Source: Pelagibacteraceae bacterium AG-337-G06
GTDB lineage: Bacteria; Pseudomonadota; Alphaproteobacteria; Pelagibacterales; AG-422-B15
Assembly (NCBI GenBank): GCA_003282175.1
Contig: QBZX01000003.1
Location: 62,001-126,000 of the forward strand
DNA length: 64,000 nucleotides
Direction of reading: 5' to 3'
The translations under genes and the position numbers were made by a program. Positions 40,784 through 53,869 of this stretch are shown piece by piece. The notes under the pieces are model-generated. The model was not told where the DNA came from. It saw only the letters and a program-made list of their open reading frames with translations, and made no database searches. Numbering within the stretch: position 1 is the stretch's first letter; the number at the start of each line of letters is the position of its first letter.

Positions 40784-42036
40784 GTCTTGAAAATGAACTA
40801 GATAATTTAGGTAAAGAAAGCGTTGTTGCCTCTCAAGAAATCAAGTCCTTGAGTAAGCATGAAAAGAATGAACTTTTAAAAGCTATCATAGAATCTCTAA
40901 AAAACGATAAAGATCTAATTCTTAAAGCTAATAAACGAGACATCGAAGAATCTCAAAATAAATTATCCAATGCAATGATTGACCGCTTGATGCTTGATGA
41001 TCAAAGGTTTGAGGGTATTTTAAAGTCAATAAAAAATGTGATTTCTCTTGATGACCCTACTGGAAATATTTTATTTACCAATGAAAGACCTAACGGAATG
41101 ATTGTTGAAAGAGTGTCTGTACCACTCGGGGTTATTGGGATTATATATGAAAGCAGACCAAATGTAACAATTGACGCTACTGTACTATGCCTAAAAGCAG
41201 GAAATAGTGTGATTCTCAGAGGTGGTTCTGAGTGCTTCAATACAAATACAGCCATGGTCAACTCAATGCAAAAAGCTATGCGATCAAAATCTGTAAGTGA
41301 AAATATAGTTCAGTATGTAAATACAACCGACAGAGCGGCTGTTGATTATATGCTGTCTAAAATGGATAAATATATTGATGTAATTGTCCCTCGAGGCGGT
41401 AAAGGTTTAGTCAAAAAAGTTCAGGATACTGCAAAAATTCCAGTTATTGGTCATCTTGATGGCATATGTCATCTTTATGTTGATGAAACATCCGATCCAG
41501 ATGTTGCTAGTAAAATTGTAGAGAATGCAAAATTAAGAAGAACTGGTATTTGTGGTGCCGCTGAAACAGTTCTTGTAGACGAAAAGTGCATTGATAGTCA
41601 TTTAGGTAAAATAATAGAAACTCTCATAAAAGGTGGTTGTGAAGTGAGAGGTGATAGCATATGCATGAATTATTCCGATAAAGTAAAAGAAGCGACTGAA
41701 ATTGATTGGGAAACTGAATATCTTGAAGCAATTATATCTATCAAAATTGTAAAGGATGTCGATGAAGCAATTGATCATATAGCTAAATATGGATCAGGAC
41801 ATACAGAAAGCATAATTTCCGAAAATAAAAATAATGTTGAAAAATTTTTAAACTCAGTAGGTAGTGCAATTGTAATGCATAATGCGTCTACTCAGTTTGC
41901 TGATGGCGGAGAATTTGGCCTTGGTGCAGAAATTGGAATAGCAACGGGCAAGCTGCATGCAAGAGGTCCTGTGGGGCTTGAAGGTTTGACAACTTATAAA
42001 TATATTGTTCGTGGAAGTGGGCAGGTAAGACCATAA
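40780..42036 (+). CDS. proA: gamma-glutamyl phosphate reductase
   Basis: GVIGIIYESRPNVTIDATVLCLKAGNSVILRGGSE, VIVPRGGKGLV, GHLDGICHLYVD, RTGICGAAETVLVD. Confidence 0.97.
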
Positions 42037-42597
42037 ATGAAAGTAGGAATTTTAGGTAGTTCATTTAATCCTCCACACAAAGGTCATTTAGAAATATCAA
42101 ATCGAGCATTAAGAACTTTTAATTTGAACGAAGTATGGTGGCTTATAACTAAGGTCAATCCATTAAAAAACTCCTCAGATTATATTTCATTAAATGAGCG
42201 CAAAAGTAAAATTGATGAAATCATCAAAAATGAGAATATTAAGTTCAAATATTATGAAGAAGAGACAAATTCTAACTATCTCATAGATAATCTTAAATAT
42301 ATAAAAGATAAATTTTCAAAAGATACTTTCATTTTTCTTATGGGAAGCGACTCACTAAATGAAATGCATGAATGGAAAGAATACAAGAATATATTTAATC
42401 AAATGCCTATTGCTGTTTTCAATCGACAAGATAATGAATATCAATCGCTAAACTCAAAAGCGGCCAAAACATTTGAAAAATATCGAGTAGATGAACTATC
42501 CGGTAGCTCAATATTTAGCGATGTACCCTGCTGGACATTTATCAAAGATTTTGATGAAAATGTTTCATCGACAGAAATTAGGTCTAAAATTGAATAG
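42037..42597 (+). CDS. nadD: nicotinate-nucleotide adenylyltransferase
   Basis: MKVGILGSSFNPPHKGHLEISNRAL, VWWLITKVNPLK, FLMGSDSLNEMHEWKEYKNIF, SSTEIRSKI. Confidence 0.96.
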   Translation: MKVGILGSSFNPPHKGHLEISNRALRTFNLNEVWWLITKVNPLKNSSDYISLNERKSKIDEIIKNENIKFKYYEEETNSNYLIDNLKYIKDKFSKDTFIFLMGSDSLNEMHEWKEYKNIFNQMPIAVFNRQDNEYQSLNSKAAKTFEKYRVDELSGSSIFSDVPCWTFIKDFDENVSSTEIRSKIE

Positions 42598-42913
42598 TAT
42601 ACTCAAAGATATTTTAAACGAATTAGAAGACAGTAAAGCTTCAGATATAGTTTCAATTAATATTTCAAAAAAAACATCACTAGCTGATTACCTGGTATTT
42701 GCAACAGGGACCTCCAATCGGCATATTAATTCGATTTCACAATCAGTTAATAAAAAATTAAAGAAATTAAATATAAAAAATCCTTCTATTGAGGGAAGCA
42801 ATGATAGTGGTTGGGTCGTTATTGATAGTGGAGATGTAATAGTGCATTTATTTAAAGATGAGATAAGGAAGTTTTATAATCTTGAAAATATGTGGTCAAC
42901 AGAAATAGAATAA
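42590..42913 (+). CDS. rsfS: ribosomal silencing factor RsfS
   Basis: ILKDILNELEDSKASDIVSINISKKTSLADYLVFATGTSNRHINSIS...GWVVIDSGDVIVHLF. Probable TTG start at 42590, overlapping the nadD stop; the track ATG at 42491 lies deep inside nadD. Confidence 0.88.
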   Translation: MNSILKDILNELEDSKASDIVSINISKKTSLADYLVFATGTSNRHINSISQSVNKKLKKLNIKNPSIEGSNDSGWVVIDSGDVIVHLFKDEIRKFYNLENMWSTEIE

Positions 42914-42926
42914 TAGATGTAATGTC

Positions 42927-43364
42927 ATGGACATTGAGATTTTATATCATGATAAATTTAAATTTGAGCAAGAAGAGTATCTATTTAAAATGTATCTAAA
43001 TCGTATTAGAAAAATATCCAATAATCTTATAACTAAAATTAAAACTGAAAAGGTTAATGATAAGTCTCTAATAAAGAAAATAAAATTAAAAAAAGGGACT
43101 GAAGCAATAATATTACTTGATGAAAAAGGTGAAGTAGTCACAACTGACAAATTCAAACATTTATTATTTGAAACCTCCTTGAGTAAAATATTGTTTGTAA
43201 TTGGAGGGACTGATGGATTTAGTAAGGAGATAAATAATTTGTGCAATAAGCGAATATCACTCAGTAAAATGACACTTACACACTCTTTTGCTGCTATTAT
43301 TTTATTAGAACAAATTTATAGATCTGTTACTATTAAAATTAATCATCCTTATCACAGAGCATAA
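42927..43364 (+). CDS. rlmH: 23S rRNA (pseudouridine1915-N3)-methyltransferase
   Basis: FVIGGTDGFSKEI, RISLSKMTLTHSFAAIILLEQIYRSVTIKINHPYHRA. Confidence 0.95.
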   Translation: MDIEILYHDKFKFEQEEYLFKMYLNRIRKISNNLITKIKTEKVNDKSLIKKIKLKKGTEAIILLDEKGEVVTTDKFKHLLFETSLSKILFVIGGTDGFSKEINNLCNKRISLSKMTLTHSFAAIILLEQIYRSVTIKINHPYHRA

Positions 43365-43365
43365 A

Positions 43366-44517
43366 ATGAAACTATTTTTTACTTTTATTTTTTTTATATC
43401 TTCTTTTTTTAGTTTTAATTATTTATCAGCAAACAATCAGGATCTTTACAAAAAATTAGAGGTCTTTGGTGATGTATTTGACATTATAAAACAGGATTAT
43501 GTAGAAGAGATCAATGATGAAGAAGTAATTGAATATGCTATCAATGGAATGCTTCAATCGCTTGATCCCTTCTCAAGTTATATGGCCTCAGAAATATATT
43601 CTGACATGCAGGAAGAAACCAAAGGTAAATTCGGTGGACTTGGTATTGAGGTGACTATGGAAAATGGTTATGTCAAAGTTATTTCACCCATTGATGATAC
43701 GCCGGCAGCAAAGGCTGGCGTAAGACCTGGTGATTACATTACGCATATTGATGACGTCGATGTTCTTGGATTAACTCTTGCTGAAGCTGTTGAACTGTTA
43801 AGGGGTCCTGTCGGGAAGTCTCTTACTATCACCGTTGTTAGAATCGGTGAAGAGGAGCCTCTAAATATTGAGTTAAAACGGGCAGTAATTACAGTTCAAG
43901 CAGTAAAATTTCGGCCGGAAGGAAACATAGGCTATATCAGACTGATCTCATTCAGTGAACAGGCAGATAAAGGAATAAAGAACGCTATAAAAGAATTAAC
44001 CGCTAGTATAGGAAGTGAAAATATTGAGGGGTTTATTTTAGATTTAAGAAATAATCCTGGAGGTCTATTAGATCAATCTGCAAAGGTCACAAATAATTTT
44101 TTAAGATCAGGTGAAATCGTTTCCATAAAGGGAAGAGATAAAAATGATATCTCAAGGTTTACTGCATCCGGTGGAGATATTGCAAGTGATAAACCTATGA
44201 TAGTTTTAATTAATCAAGGATCTGCCTCTGCATCAGAAATTGTTGCTGGAGCTCTGCAAGATCATAAAAGAGCAATTATTATTGGTGAGCAATCTTATGG
44301 TAAGGGATCAGTTCAAACAATTTTTCCTCTAAAAGATTTAAGTGCAATTCGTATGACTACAGCTTTATATTATACACCTTCAGGGGATTCAATTCATAAA
44401 GTTGGTATAACGCCGGATATAGAAGTTGAATTTATTTATAATGAAGATGATAACGAAAAAGATAATCAACTTGATTACGCCTTGGATCTCTTAAACAAAG
44501 ACAGTGTTATAGAGTAA
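43366..44517 (+). CDS. ctpA: C-terminal processing peptidase, S41 family
   Basis: Signal peptide; SLDPFSSYM, PDZ GLGIEVTMENGYVKVISPIDDTPAAKAGVRPGD, LINQGSASASEIVAGALQDHKRAIIIGEQSYGKGSVQT. Confidence 0.95.
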   Translation: MKLFFTFIFFISSFFSFNYLSANNQDLYKKLEVFGDVFDIIKQDYVEEINDEEVIEYAINGMLQSLDPFSSYMASEIYSDMQEETKGKFGGLGIEVTMENGYVKVISPIDDTPAAKAGVRPGDYITHIDDVDVLGLTLAEAVELLRGPVGKSLTITVVRIGEEEPLNIELKRAVITVQAVKFRPEGNIGYIRLISFSEQADKGIKNAIKELTASIGSENIEGFILDLRNNPGGLLDQSAKVTNNFLRSGEIVSIKGRDKNDISRFTASGGDIASDKPMIVLINQGSASASEIVAGALQDHKRAIIIGEQSYGKGSVQTIFPLKDLSAIRMTTALYYTPSGDSIHKVGITPDIEVEFIYNEDDNEKDNQLDYALDLLNKDSVIE

Positions 44518-44530
44518 AGTCATATATCGA

Positions 44531-45028
44531 ATGAACAAATACAAACCTGGCCTGCTCAAAGAAAAATACCGAAGAGGTGTAGGTATGATGATTATTAATA
44601 AAAATAAAGAAATATTTATTGGTCAAAGATTTGAAAAAGATAAATCCGCCTGGCAGATGCCTCAAGGAGGTATTGATAAGGGAGAAAAAACTATTGACGC
44701 TGTTATACGAGAGATGAACGAGGAAACCGGTATCAAAAAAAACTTTAAAATACTCTATGAAACCAAAATATGGCATTACTATAAACTGCCTATTTATTTA
44801 CAAAAAAAATTATGGGGTGGAAAGTTTGTAGGGCAAAAGCAAAAATGGTTTTTGATTGATTTTAAAGGTAAGGACAGTGAAATTAATATACAAACGAAAA
44901 AGCCTGAGTTTAAAAAATGGAAATGGACTTCTTCGAAGAAAATGATGGAATTAATAGTGCCTTTTAAAAAAAAACTATATGCCAACGTGGTATCTGAAAT
45001 GGTGGAAGAATTAAATAAGAATAATTAA
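44531..45028 (+). CDS. rppH: RNA pyrophosphohydrolase (Nudix)
   Basis: YRRGVGMMIINKNKEIFIGQR, AWQMPQGGIDKGEKTIDAVIREMNEETGI, KQKWFLIDFKG. Confidence 0.95.
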   Translation: MNKYKPGLLKEKYRRGVGMMIINKNKEIFIGQRFEKDKSAWQMPQGGIDKGEKTIDAVIREMNEETGIKKNFKILYETKIWHYYKLPIYLQKKLWGGKFVGQKQKWFLIDFKGKDSEINIQTKKPEFKKWKWTSSKKMMELIVPFKKKLYANVVSEMVEELNKNN

Positions 45029-45044
45029 GTTATTATTGGCTTTA

Positions 45045-45305
45045 CTACTCGCTCACAATTCCTTCAGCTACTACAAGCAACTTATTTTCTGAGAATTTTA
45101 CAAACCCTTTATTTACATTAAAAGAATTTGTATCTTTATCTGAGGTAACAACGATTGTACCTGGTCTGAGTGAAGTTATTATATTGGCGTGATTAGCTAA
45201 AAAGCCAATATCACCCTCTATACCCGGAACTACCACCATAGATGCTTCTCCATCTAGGTAGGTCTGCTCAGGCGTAACAACACTAAAATTAAATGAATCA
45301 GACAC
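45045..45305 (-). CDS. atpC: ATP synthase epsilon subunit (short form)
   Basis: FNFSVVTPEQTYLDGEASMVVVPGIEGDIGFLANHANIITSLRPG; only 86 aa. Confidence 0.93.
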   Translation of the reverse strand: MSDSFNFSVVTPEQTYLDGEASMVVVPGIEGDIGFLANHANIITSLRPGTIVVTSDKDTNSFNVNKGFVKFSENKLLVVAEGIVSE

Positions 45306-45309
45306 TTAT

Positions 45310-47633
<2,324 letters not shown>

Positions 47634-47644
47634 TTTTGTTTACT

Positions 47645-49171
47645 CTATCTGTTTTTTTTGAATTCTTCGATGATAGTACTTAACTTTGAAGCAACATCAT
47701 CCTCAAGATTACCTGAGCTATTAATTGCTTCAATTATATCTCCATGTGAAGATTTAATGAGTTCAAAAAGATCCTTCTCAAAATCTTTAATTAAATTTAG
47801 CTCTAAGTCATCGAGGTAACCATTAACACCCGTAAAAATTGAAACAACCTGTTCAGCGATCGTCATGGGCGAATATTGATTTTGTTTTAAGAGCTCAGTT
47901 AATTTAGAGCCTCGATTCAATAATTTTTGGGTTGATGCATCAAGGTCTGATCCAAACTGGGCAAATGCTGCCATTTCGCGATATTGAGCAAGCTCCAATT
48001 TAATTGAACCAGCCACCTTTTTCATTGCTTTTGTTTGAGCAGCAGAACCAACACGAGAAACACTTAGTCCCACATTCACTGCAGGACGTATTCCTTGGTT
48101 GAATAGTTCTGTTTCTAAGAAAATTTGTCCATCAGTTATCGAAATAACATTAGTTGGAATGAAGGCACTCACATCATTGGCCTGTGTCTCAATTACTGGC
48201 AATGCAGTTAGAGAACCTCCGCCACTTTCATCATTTAATTTTGCAGCTCGTTCAAGTAATCTACTGTGAAGATAGAAAACGTCACCAGGAAATGCTTCAC
48301 GTCCAGGGGGTCTTCTAAGTAAAAGTGACATTTGACGGTAAGCAACTGCTTGTTTTGAAAGATCATCATAAATGATTAGAGCATGCATGCCATTGTCCCT
48401 AAAATATTCACCCATAGAACAGCCAGTATATGGCGCAAGGAATTGAAGTGGAGCTGCATCACTCGCGGTTGCGGCTACAACAGTTGTATACTCCATTGCT
48501 CCTGCATCCTCCAAAGTTTTTACAGTCTGAGCGATTGAGGATCTTTTTTGCCCGATACCTACATATATACAATACAGTTTTTTTGATTCATCATCTGACT
48601 CATTTATTGTTTTCTGATTTATTATGGTATCAATTGCAATAGCAGTTTTTCCTGTTTGCCTGTCTCCAATAATTAATTCTCTTTGACCTCTTCCAACAGG
48701 TATAAGACTATCAATAGCTTTTAAACCTGTCTGCATTGGTTCTGACACTGATTTTCTTGGAATAATTCCTGGAGCTTTTACTTCAATTCTACTTCTATTT
48801 TCCGAGTCAATGTTGCCTTTTCCATCTATCGGATTTCCTAACGCATCAACTACTCTACCTAGTAGTTCCTTACCTACTGGTACATCAACAATTGCATTAG
48901 TTCGCTTAACAGTGTCTCCCTCTTTAATATTTGCATCACTTCCAAATAAAACTACACCAACATTATCATCTTCAAGATTCAAAGCCATTCCCTTAGTTCC
49001 ATCGTCAAAGAGAACCATTTCACCAGCTTGAACATTGTCTAATCCATATATTCTTGCAATTCCATCTCCGATTGATAATACCTGTCCAACTTCACTGATT
49101 TCAGAATCAGAACCAAAGTTTTTAATTTCTTCTTTTAAGATTTTTGATATTTCTGAAGGTTGTATATCCAT
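47645..49171 (-). CDS. atpA: ATP synthase alpha subunit
   Basis: [36 protein letters not shown]; conserved full length. Confidence 0.99.
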   Translation of the reverse strand: MDIQPSEISKILKEEIKNFGSDSEISEVGQVLSIGDGIARIYGLDNVQAGEMVLFDDGTKGMALNLEDDNVGVVLFGSDANIKEGDTVKRTNAIVDVPVGKELLGRVVDALGNPIDGKGNIDSENRSRIEVKAPGIIPRKSVSEPMQTGLKAIDSLIPVGRGQRELIIGDRQTGKTAIAIDTIINQKTINESDDESKKLYCIYVGIGQKRSSIAQTVKTLEDAGAMEYTTVVAATASDAAPLQFLAPYTGCSMGEYFRDNGMHALIIYDDLSKQAVAYRQMSLLLRRPPGREAFPGDVFYLHSRLLERAAKLNDESGGGSLTALPVIETQANDVSAFIPTNVISITDGQIFLETELFNQGIRPAVNVGLSVSRVGSAAQTKAMKKVAGSIKLELAQYREMAAFAQFGSDLDASTQKLLNRGSKLTELLKQNQYSPMTIAEQVVSIFTGVNGYLDDLELNLIKDFEKDLFELIKSSHGDIIEAINSSGNLEDDVASKLSTIIEEFKKNR

Positions 49172-49732
49172 TTAAGCGACCTCTTTCATTTTTTCTTTTA
49201 ATAGTTGTAATTGGTTTTTAATACTGCTGTCAATCATTTGACTGCCAACTTGAATTTTTAATCCTCCGATTAGTTCTGGCTCGATATTTAATTGTATATT
49301 GAAATCAGCGTTAAATTTATCTTTTAACTTTGAACTAATATCAGCTAACTGAGCATCAGTTAGCGCATAAGCAGAAGATACGGTTGCTACTCTTTCACCT
49401 TTTAGTGAAGCTAATAAGTTCCCAAATGTTCCTATAATTTCTAAGAGATAATTGACACGATTTTTTTTAATAATGACACCAATGAAATTTGATACAAGTT
49501 TTGATAATTCAATTTTTTCTGCGATAGTTTCAAAAAGTTTTATTTTATTTGATTTGCTTACTGAAGGGTTTAATATGACAGATAGAACATCTTGATCTTC
49601 TTGTAAAATTTCCTTAATCCTTGTTAACTCATTAGATACTGAATCTAATACTTTAGCCTCTTTGGCCAACTGAAACAACGCGTTAGCATACCGGTCAACA
49701 GCTGCTATTTGGTAAGTATTAACTTTTGACAT
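49172..49732 (-). CDS. atpH: ATP synthase delta subunit
   Basis: RYANALFQLAKEAKVLDSV; LIGGLKIQVGSQMIDSSIKNQLQLLKEKM. Confidence 0.95.
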   Translation of the reverse strand: MSKVNTYQIAAVDRYANALFQLAKEAKVLDSVSNELTRIKEILQEDQDVLSVILNPSVSKSNKIKLFETIAEKIELSKLVSNFIGVIIKKNRVNYLLEIIGTFGNLLASLKGERVATVSSAYALTDAQLADISSKLKDKFNADFNIQLNIEPELIGGLKIQVGSQMIDSSIKNQLQLLKEKMKEVA

Positions 49733-49818
49733 TATCCATTAAATTTTTGAAATTTCAGTCATTGCGTACCATTAACTCTTACTTTTTTCAAGCATTGGAA
49801 TGTCGCATTCACAACTAA

Positions 49819-51813
49819 TTATACAAAGCTGTAGGGATCGATATCAACTGATATATTTACATTTGGAAGCGTCTTAGACCTGGATAGCCAAGTCTCAACA
49901 ATTTTTTGCATATTTCTGGCTTTTTTATCATGTATTAAAAACCTTTGCCGATGACGTCCTTTTAATTTGGAAAGCGGTGCTGGAGCAGGTCCATAAACTT
50001 CTAATTCTGGGATCTTGGGAGTGGAATTATATAATATGCTGCATTGGCTTCTGACCCTCTCAATATTATTGCCACTAACAATAATTGCTGCCATTTTTCC
50101 AAGAGGTGGAAGCTTATTATCAACTCGATAATTAATTTCATTTTCATAAAATTCATCTCTATTTAATGAGGACAATGCTTGTATAGTTTCATTATTTGGA
50201 TGATAAGTTTGTATGAATACCGATCCCTCCAATTCTGCCCTACCTGCTCTACCCGCAACTTGGTAAAGAGCTTGATAAGTTTTCTCCGAAGCTCTTAGGT
50301 CACCTCCTCTAAGAGACATATCGGCATCAATTATGCCAACGCATGTTAAACGTGGAAAATGATATCCCTTAGTAATCAATTGTGTTCCGATAATAATGTT
50401 ATAATTATTTTCTTTGATTTCTCGAATACGCTCATCAAGTTCAATTTGAGACTTTATATGATCACTCGAAAATAAACATATTTTAGCAACTGGAAATAAT
50501 TTTGTAATTTCAGTATAAATTTTCTCTATACCGGCACCATAATCAATAAATTGTTGATCATCATTATCACATGATGGACAATTAAGTCCGAACGATTTAA
50601 CACTATGTCCACAATGATGACATAATAAATTTTTATTTTTTATATGTTCTACAAGATAGCTTGTACAATTTTTACACGTAAATTTATAACCACATGATTT
50701 GCATATGACTACAGGCGCATAACCTCTTTTATTAATGTATAGAAGTGCCTGGCTTTGATTAGATATTGTTTTTTCAATTGCATTCCTGAGTGGATTAGAC
50801 ACCCATTGATCTTTTCTTAATTTTTCTTTTCGCATGTCGATGATTTTTATTTTATTTTCTACATTGCTGAAAAATTTATTTTTAATAGATACTTTGTGAT
50901 ATTTTTTCTTGAATACATTAAATATTGTTTCTAATGATGGTGTTGCACTAGTTAAAATTAATGGGATATTTTCTATAGATGCTTTAACTACTGACATATC
51001 TCTCGCATGATAAATTCCTTTCTCCTCTTGCTTGTAAGAAGTGTCATGCTCTTCATCAAGAATTATCATACCTAATTTCTTATAGGGCAAAAAAAGTGCT
51101 GATCTTGCCCCAACAATGATCTTGGATGTTCCATTGATTATATTTTTTAACGTTTTGGTCTTCATGCTTGCACTTATCTTTGAATGCCAAACGTCAGGAG
51201 TAAATCTAAACCTTTCTTCAATTCTTTTAACAAAATCACTTGTTAAAGAAACTTCTGGAAACATAATTAATACTTGTTCTTTTTCAGTTAAATAATTTTT
51301 TAAAACGCTGAAATAAACTTCAGTTTTTCCTGATCCTGGGACACCATCTAATAAGATTGTGCTGTAATCTCGTCTAGATGATATTTTTAAAATTTTTTCG
51401 CTTGCCCTTTTCTGCTCAATATTGAGTTCAATTATTTTTTCTTGGGTAGCTATATTTTCACTTGGTATATCAATCTTCTTTTTATCAAAGTAAGTTTTTG
51501 AATGAGATAATATCATTTTCAGAACTAGACCTCTTTGTATTGCATTATAACTACTTACCCATTCCAAAAATTTAAGCATTTTTGAAGTAAGCCGGTGCGC
51601 ATCAGAAACCTTCTCAATCTCTTTTATTTTAATTTTATTTGGCGCATAATTTTCTAGAACAGCAGTAATTACTCCTACTTTAAGACTCGAACGTAAAGAA
51701 GCTTGAACAATCGAGCCTATCTTAGGCTTACTCTTACTTATTAGTTTATAAGTAAAGTCTTCACTAATATTGTGAGCAAATAAAATATTTACGTAAAAAA
51801 GATCTTTTGACAT
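49819..51813 (-). CDS. priA: primosomal protein N' (replication restart helicase)
   Basis: LLDGVPGSGKTEVYF, ILDEEHDTSYKQEEKGIYHARDMS, zinc cysteines CKSCGYKFTCKNC...CHHCGH...CPSCD, GTQLITKGYHFPRLTCVGIIDAD. Start MSKDLFYVNILF at 51813; the track start at 52191 runs through tal on the other strand. Confidence 0.95.
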   Translation of the reverse strand: MSKDLFYVNILFAHNISEDFTYKLISKSKPKIGSIVQASLRSSLKVGVITAVLENYAPNKIKIKEIEKVSDAHRLTSKMLKFLEWVSSYNAIQRGLVLKMILSHSKTYFDKKKIDIPSENIATQEKIIELNIEQKRASEKILKISSRRDYSTILLDGVPGSGKTEVYFSVLKNYLTEKEQVLIMFPEVSLTSDFVKRIEERFRFTPDVWHSKISASMKTKTLKNIINGTSKIIVGARSALFLPYKKLGMIILDEEHDTSYKQEEKGIYHARDMSVVKASIENIPLILTSATPSLETIFNVFKKKYHKVSIKNKFFSNVENKIKIIDMRKEKLRKDQWVSNPLRNAIEKTISNQSQALLYINKRGYAPVVICKSCGYKFTCKNCTSYLVEHIKNKNLLCHHCGHSVKSFGLNCPSCDNDDQQFIDYGAGIEKIYTEITKLFPVAKICLFSSDHIKSQIELDERIREIKENNYNIIIGTQLITKGYHFPRLTCVGIIDADMSLRGGDLRASEKTYQALYQVAGRAGRAELEGSVFIQTYHPNNETIQALSSLNRDEFYENEINYRVDNKLPPLGKMAAIIVSGNNIERVRSQCSILYNSTPKIPELEVYGPAPAPLSKLKGRHRQRFLIHDKKARNMQKIVETWLSRSKTLPNVNISVDIDPYSFV

Positions 51814-51871
51814 ACATTTGGTCTGATTCTTTATTTGTGCTATAAATATATCAGCCAAAAATATAAATGTT

Positions 51872-52528
51872 ATGGAATTCTTTTTAGATACTGCTGATGT
51901 TAAGTTGATTAAAGAGCTAAACAAAACAGGTTTGATTAATGGAATTACAACAAACCCGTCGCTAGTTGCTAAGTCTGGAAAGAATTTTTTAGAAATCCTG
52001 AAAGAAATTACTAAAATTATAAAAGGACCAATAAGTGCCGAAGTTACAGCGCTCGATACAAAAGGCATGATCGCAGAAGCAAATAAGCTTAAAAAAATAT
52101 CTAAAAATATTGTTATTAAGTTACCTCTAACAGAAAATGGATTAAAAGCATGCAAGTCTCTTTCAAAAAGAAAAATTAAAACTAATGTCACATTATGTTT
52201 TTCAGCGGCTCAAGCATTGTTAGCCGCAAAATGTGGAGCCACTTATATATCCCCTTTTGTAGGGCGGCTTGATGATATTGGTGAAAACGGTATGGAATTG
52301 ATTCAACAAATAAAATCTATTTATTCAAATTACAAAAATTTAAATACTAAAATATTAGTAGCATCCGTAAGAAATGCTGATCATGTCATAAAGTCAGCTA
52401 TCATAGGAGCTGATGTTGTAACTTTACCTCCTGACACACTCATGGAACTTTATAACCATCCTCTTACAAAAAAAGGTTTAGATGCTTTCCTTAGTGATTG
52501 GAAAAAGACGAAACAATCAATTGTTTAA
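51872..52528 (+). CDS. tal: fructose-6-phosphate aldolase / transaldolase (small type)
   Basis: [50 protein letters not shown]-like [30 protein letters not shown]. Confidence 0.95.
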   Translation: MEFFLDTADVKLIKELNKTGLINGITTNPSLVAKSGKNFLEILKEITKIIKGPISAEVTALDTKGMIAEANKLKKISKNIVIKLPLTENGLKACKSLSKRKIKTNVTLCFSAAQALLAAKCGATYISPFVGRLDDIGENGMELIQQIKSIYSNYKNLNTKILVASVRNADHVIKSAIIGADVVTLPPDTLMELYNHPLTKKGLDAFLSDWKKTKQSIV

Positions 52529-52532
52529 ATAA

Positions 52533-53450
52533 GTGAATAAATATATTGAAGATGCATTTACTAACTGGCTAGGAAATTTAAAAGAAGTAAGAAATCTTAG
52601 TGATAATACACTGATAAGTTACAAACACGACGTAAAAAGTTTTATAGAGTTCATGAGTACTCATACGGGTTCAGAAGTTTCAATAAAATACCTCAATGAT
52701 ATGAAAATTTCTGATTTTAGAAGTTTTCTCTCTTACCTAAGAAATAAAGATATAAGCTCCACATCCATAGCAAGAATAATATCGTCTTTAAAATCTTTCT
52801 TTAATTATTTGCTAAATACAAATTTAATTGAAAGCACTGTTGTTCAGTCTTTAAGAACACCTAAGCAAAAAAAATCTTTACCGAGACCCATTTCATCCGA
52901 ACTTGCAATTGAAACTATTAAACATGCTCAAGATATGGAGAAAGAGAAATGGATAGGATTGAGAAATAAATCAATTTTAATGCTCTTATATGGATGTGGG
53001 TTAAGAATTTCTGAAGCACTAAACTTAAATTTTGAAGATATAAATGAAAATGACTACTTAATAATTAAAGGAAAAGGAAATAAGGAACGCATGGTACCGT
53101 TAATGGACTATGTAAAAAATGATATCGAAAATTATATACATGAGTGTCCTAAAAATTTCATGAAAGATGATCCTTTGTTTGTTGGCAAAAGATTGGACCG
53201 CCTTAGCCCCAGAATAATACAATATGTCTTAGAAAAGATTAGACACAATTTATCTCTTCCTGAAACTGCAACTCCTCATGCGCTTAGGCACAGCTTTGCG
53301 ACTCATCTGCTTAATTCAGGTGGCGATTTAAGAACAATACAAGAATTATTGGGGCATAGTAGCTTGTCTACTACTCAAAAATATACAAAGGTTGAAACAG
53401 AAAAGCTATATGACGCTTACTCAAAGACTCATCCTCTTGCTAAGAAGTAA
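52533..53450 (+). CDS. xerC: tyrosine recombinase XerC
   Basis: GTG start; LYGCGLRISEALNL, GKGNKERMVPL, PHALRHSFATHLLNSGGDLRTIQELLGHSSLSTTQKYTKV catalytic R/H/R/H/Y residues. Confidence 0.93.
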   Translation: MNKYIEDAFTNWLGNLKEVRNLSDNTLISYKHDVKSFIEFMSTHTGSEVSIKYLNDMKISDFRSFLSYLRNKDISSTSIARIISSLKSFFNYLLNTNLIESTVVQSLRTPKQKKSLPRPISSELAIETIKHAQDMEKEKWIGLRNKSILMLLYGCGLRISEALNLNFEDINENDYLIIKGKGNKERMVPLMDYVKNDIENYIHECPKNFMKDDPLFVGKRLDRLSPRIIQYVLEKIRHNLSLPETATPHALRHSFATHLLNSGGDLRTIQELLGHSSLSTTQKYTKVETEKLYDAYSKTHPLAKK

Positions 53451-53473
53451 ATAAATTATATATTAAATATTAA

Positions 53474-53869
53474 ATGAGTAATCCAATTCAAAAATGGCAC
53501 GATGTCGTAAAGCTAAGAGATTATAATACTCTTACAGAAATTATACATGACGATGCAATTTTCTATTCACCTGTGGTCTATACGCCTCAAAAAGGAAAAG
53601 ATATAACTTTGAAATATTTAATAGCAGCTTCAGAAGTATTTAATTCTTCGAGCTTTAAGTATGATAAAGAAATGATTGGTGAGAACTCTGCAAGCTTAGA
53701 ATTTTCCCTAACAATTGATGATACTGATATAAATGGCATTGATCTTATTACTTGGAATAATGATGGATTAATTACTGAATTTAAGGTATTTATAAGGCCG
53801 CTTCAGGGCGTAAATTTAATACATAAAATGATGCAAGGAATGTTAGAAAGTTTTAAAAATGTCAGTTGA
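53474..53869 (+). CDS. NTF2-like / SnoaL-like fold protein
   Basis: WHDVVKLRDYNTLTEIIHDDAIFYSPVVYTPQKGKDITLKYL...ITEFKVFIRPLQGV resembles SnoaL/NTF2-like proteins. Confidence 0.7.
   Translation: MSNPIQKWHDVVKLRDYNTLTEIIHDDAIFYSPVVYTPQKGKDITLKYLIAASEVFNSSSFKYDKEMIGENSASLEFSLTIDDTDINGIDLITWNNDGLITEFKVFIRPLQGVNLIHKMMQGMLESFKNVS

Noticed and set aside
51814-52191. N-terminal 126 aa of the 790-aa priA ORF
   Set aside because: Antisense to the 5' half of tal; PriA homology starts at MSKDLFYVNILF (51813).
52533-53450. Tyrosine recombinase as a possible integrase/mobile element marker
   Set aside because: Sequence and context (beside priA and tal) fit housekeeping XerC; no attachment-site repeats, cargo or phage genes nearby.
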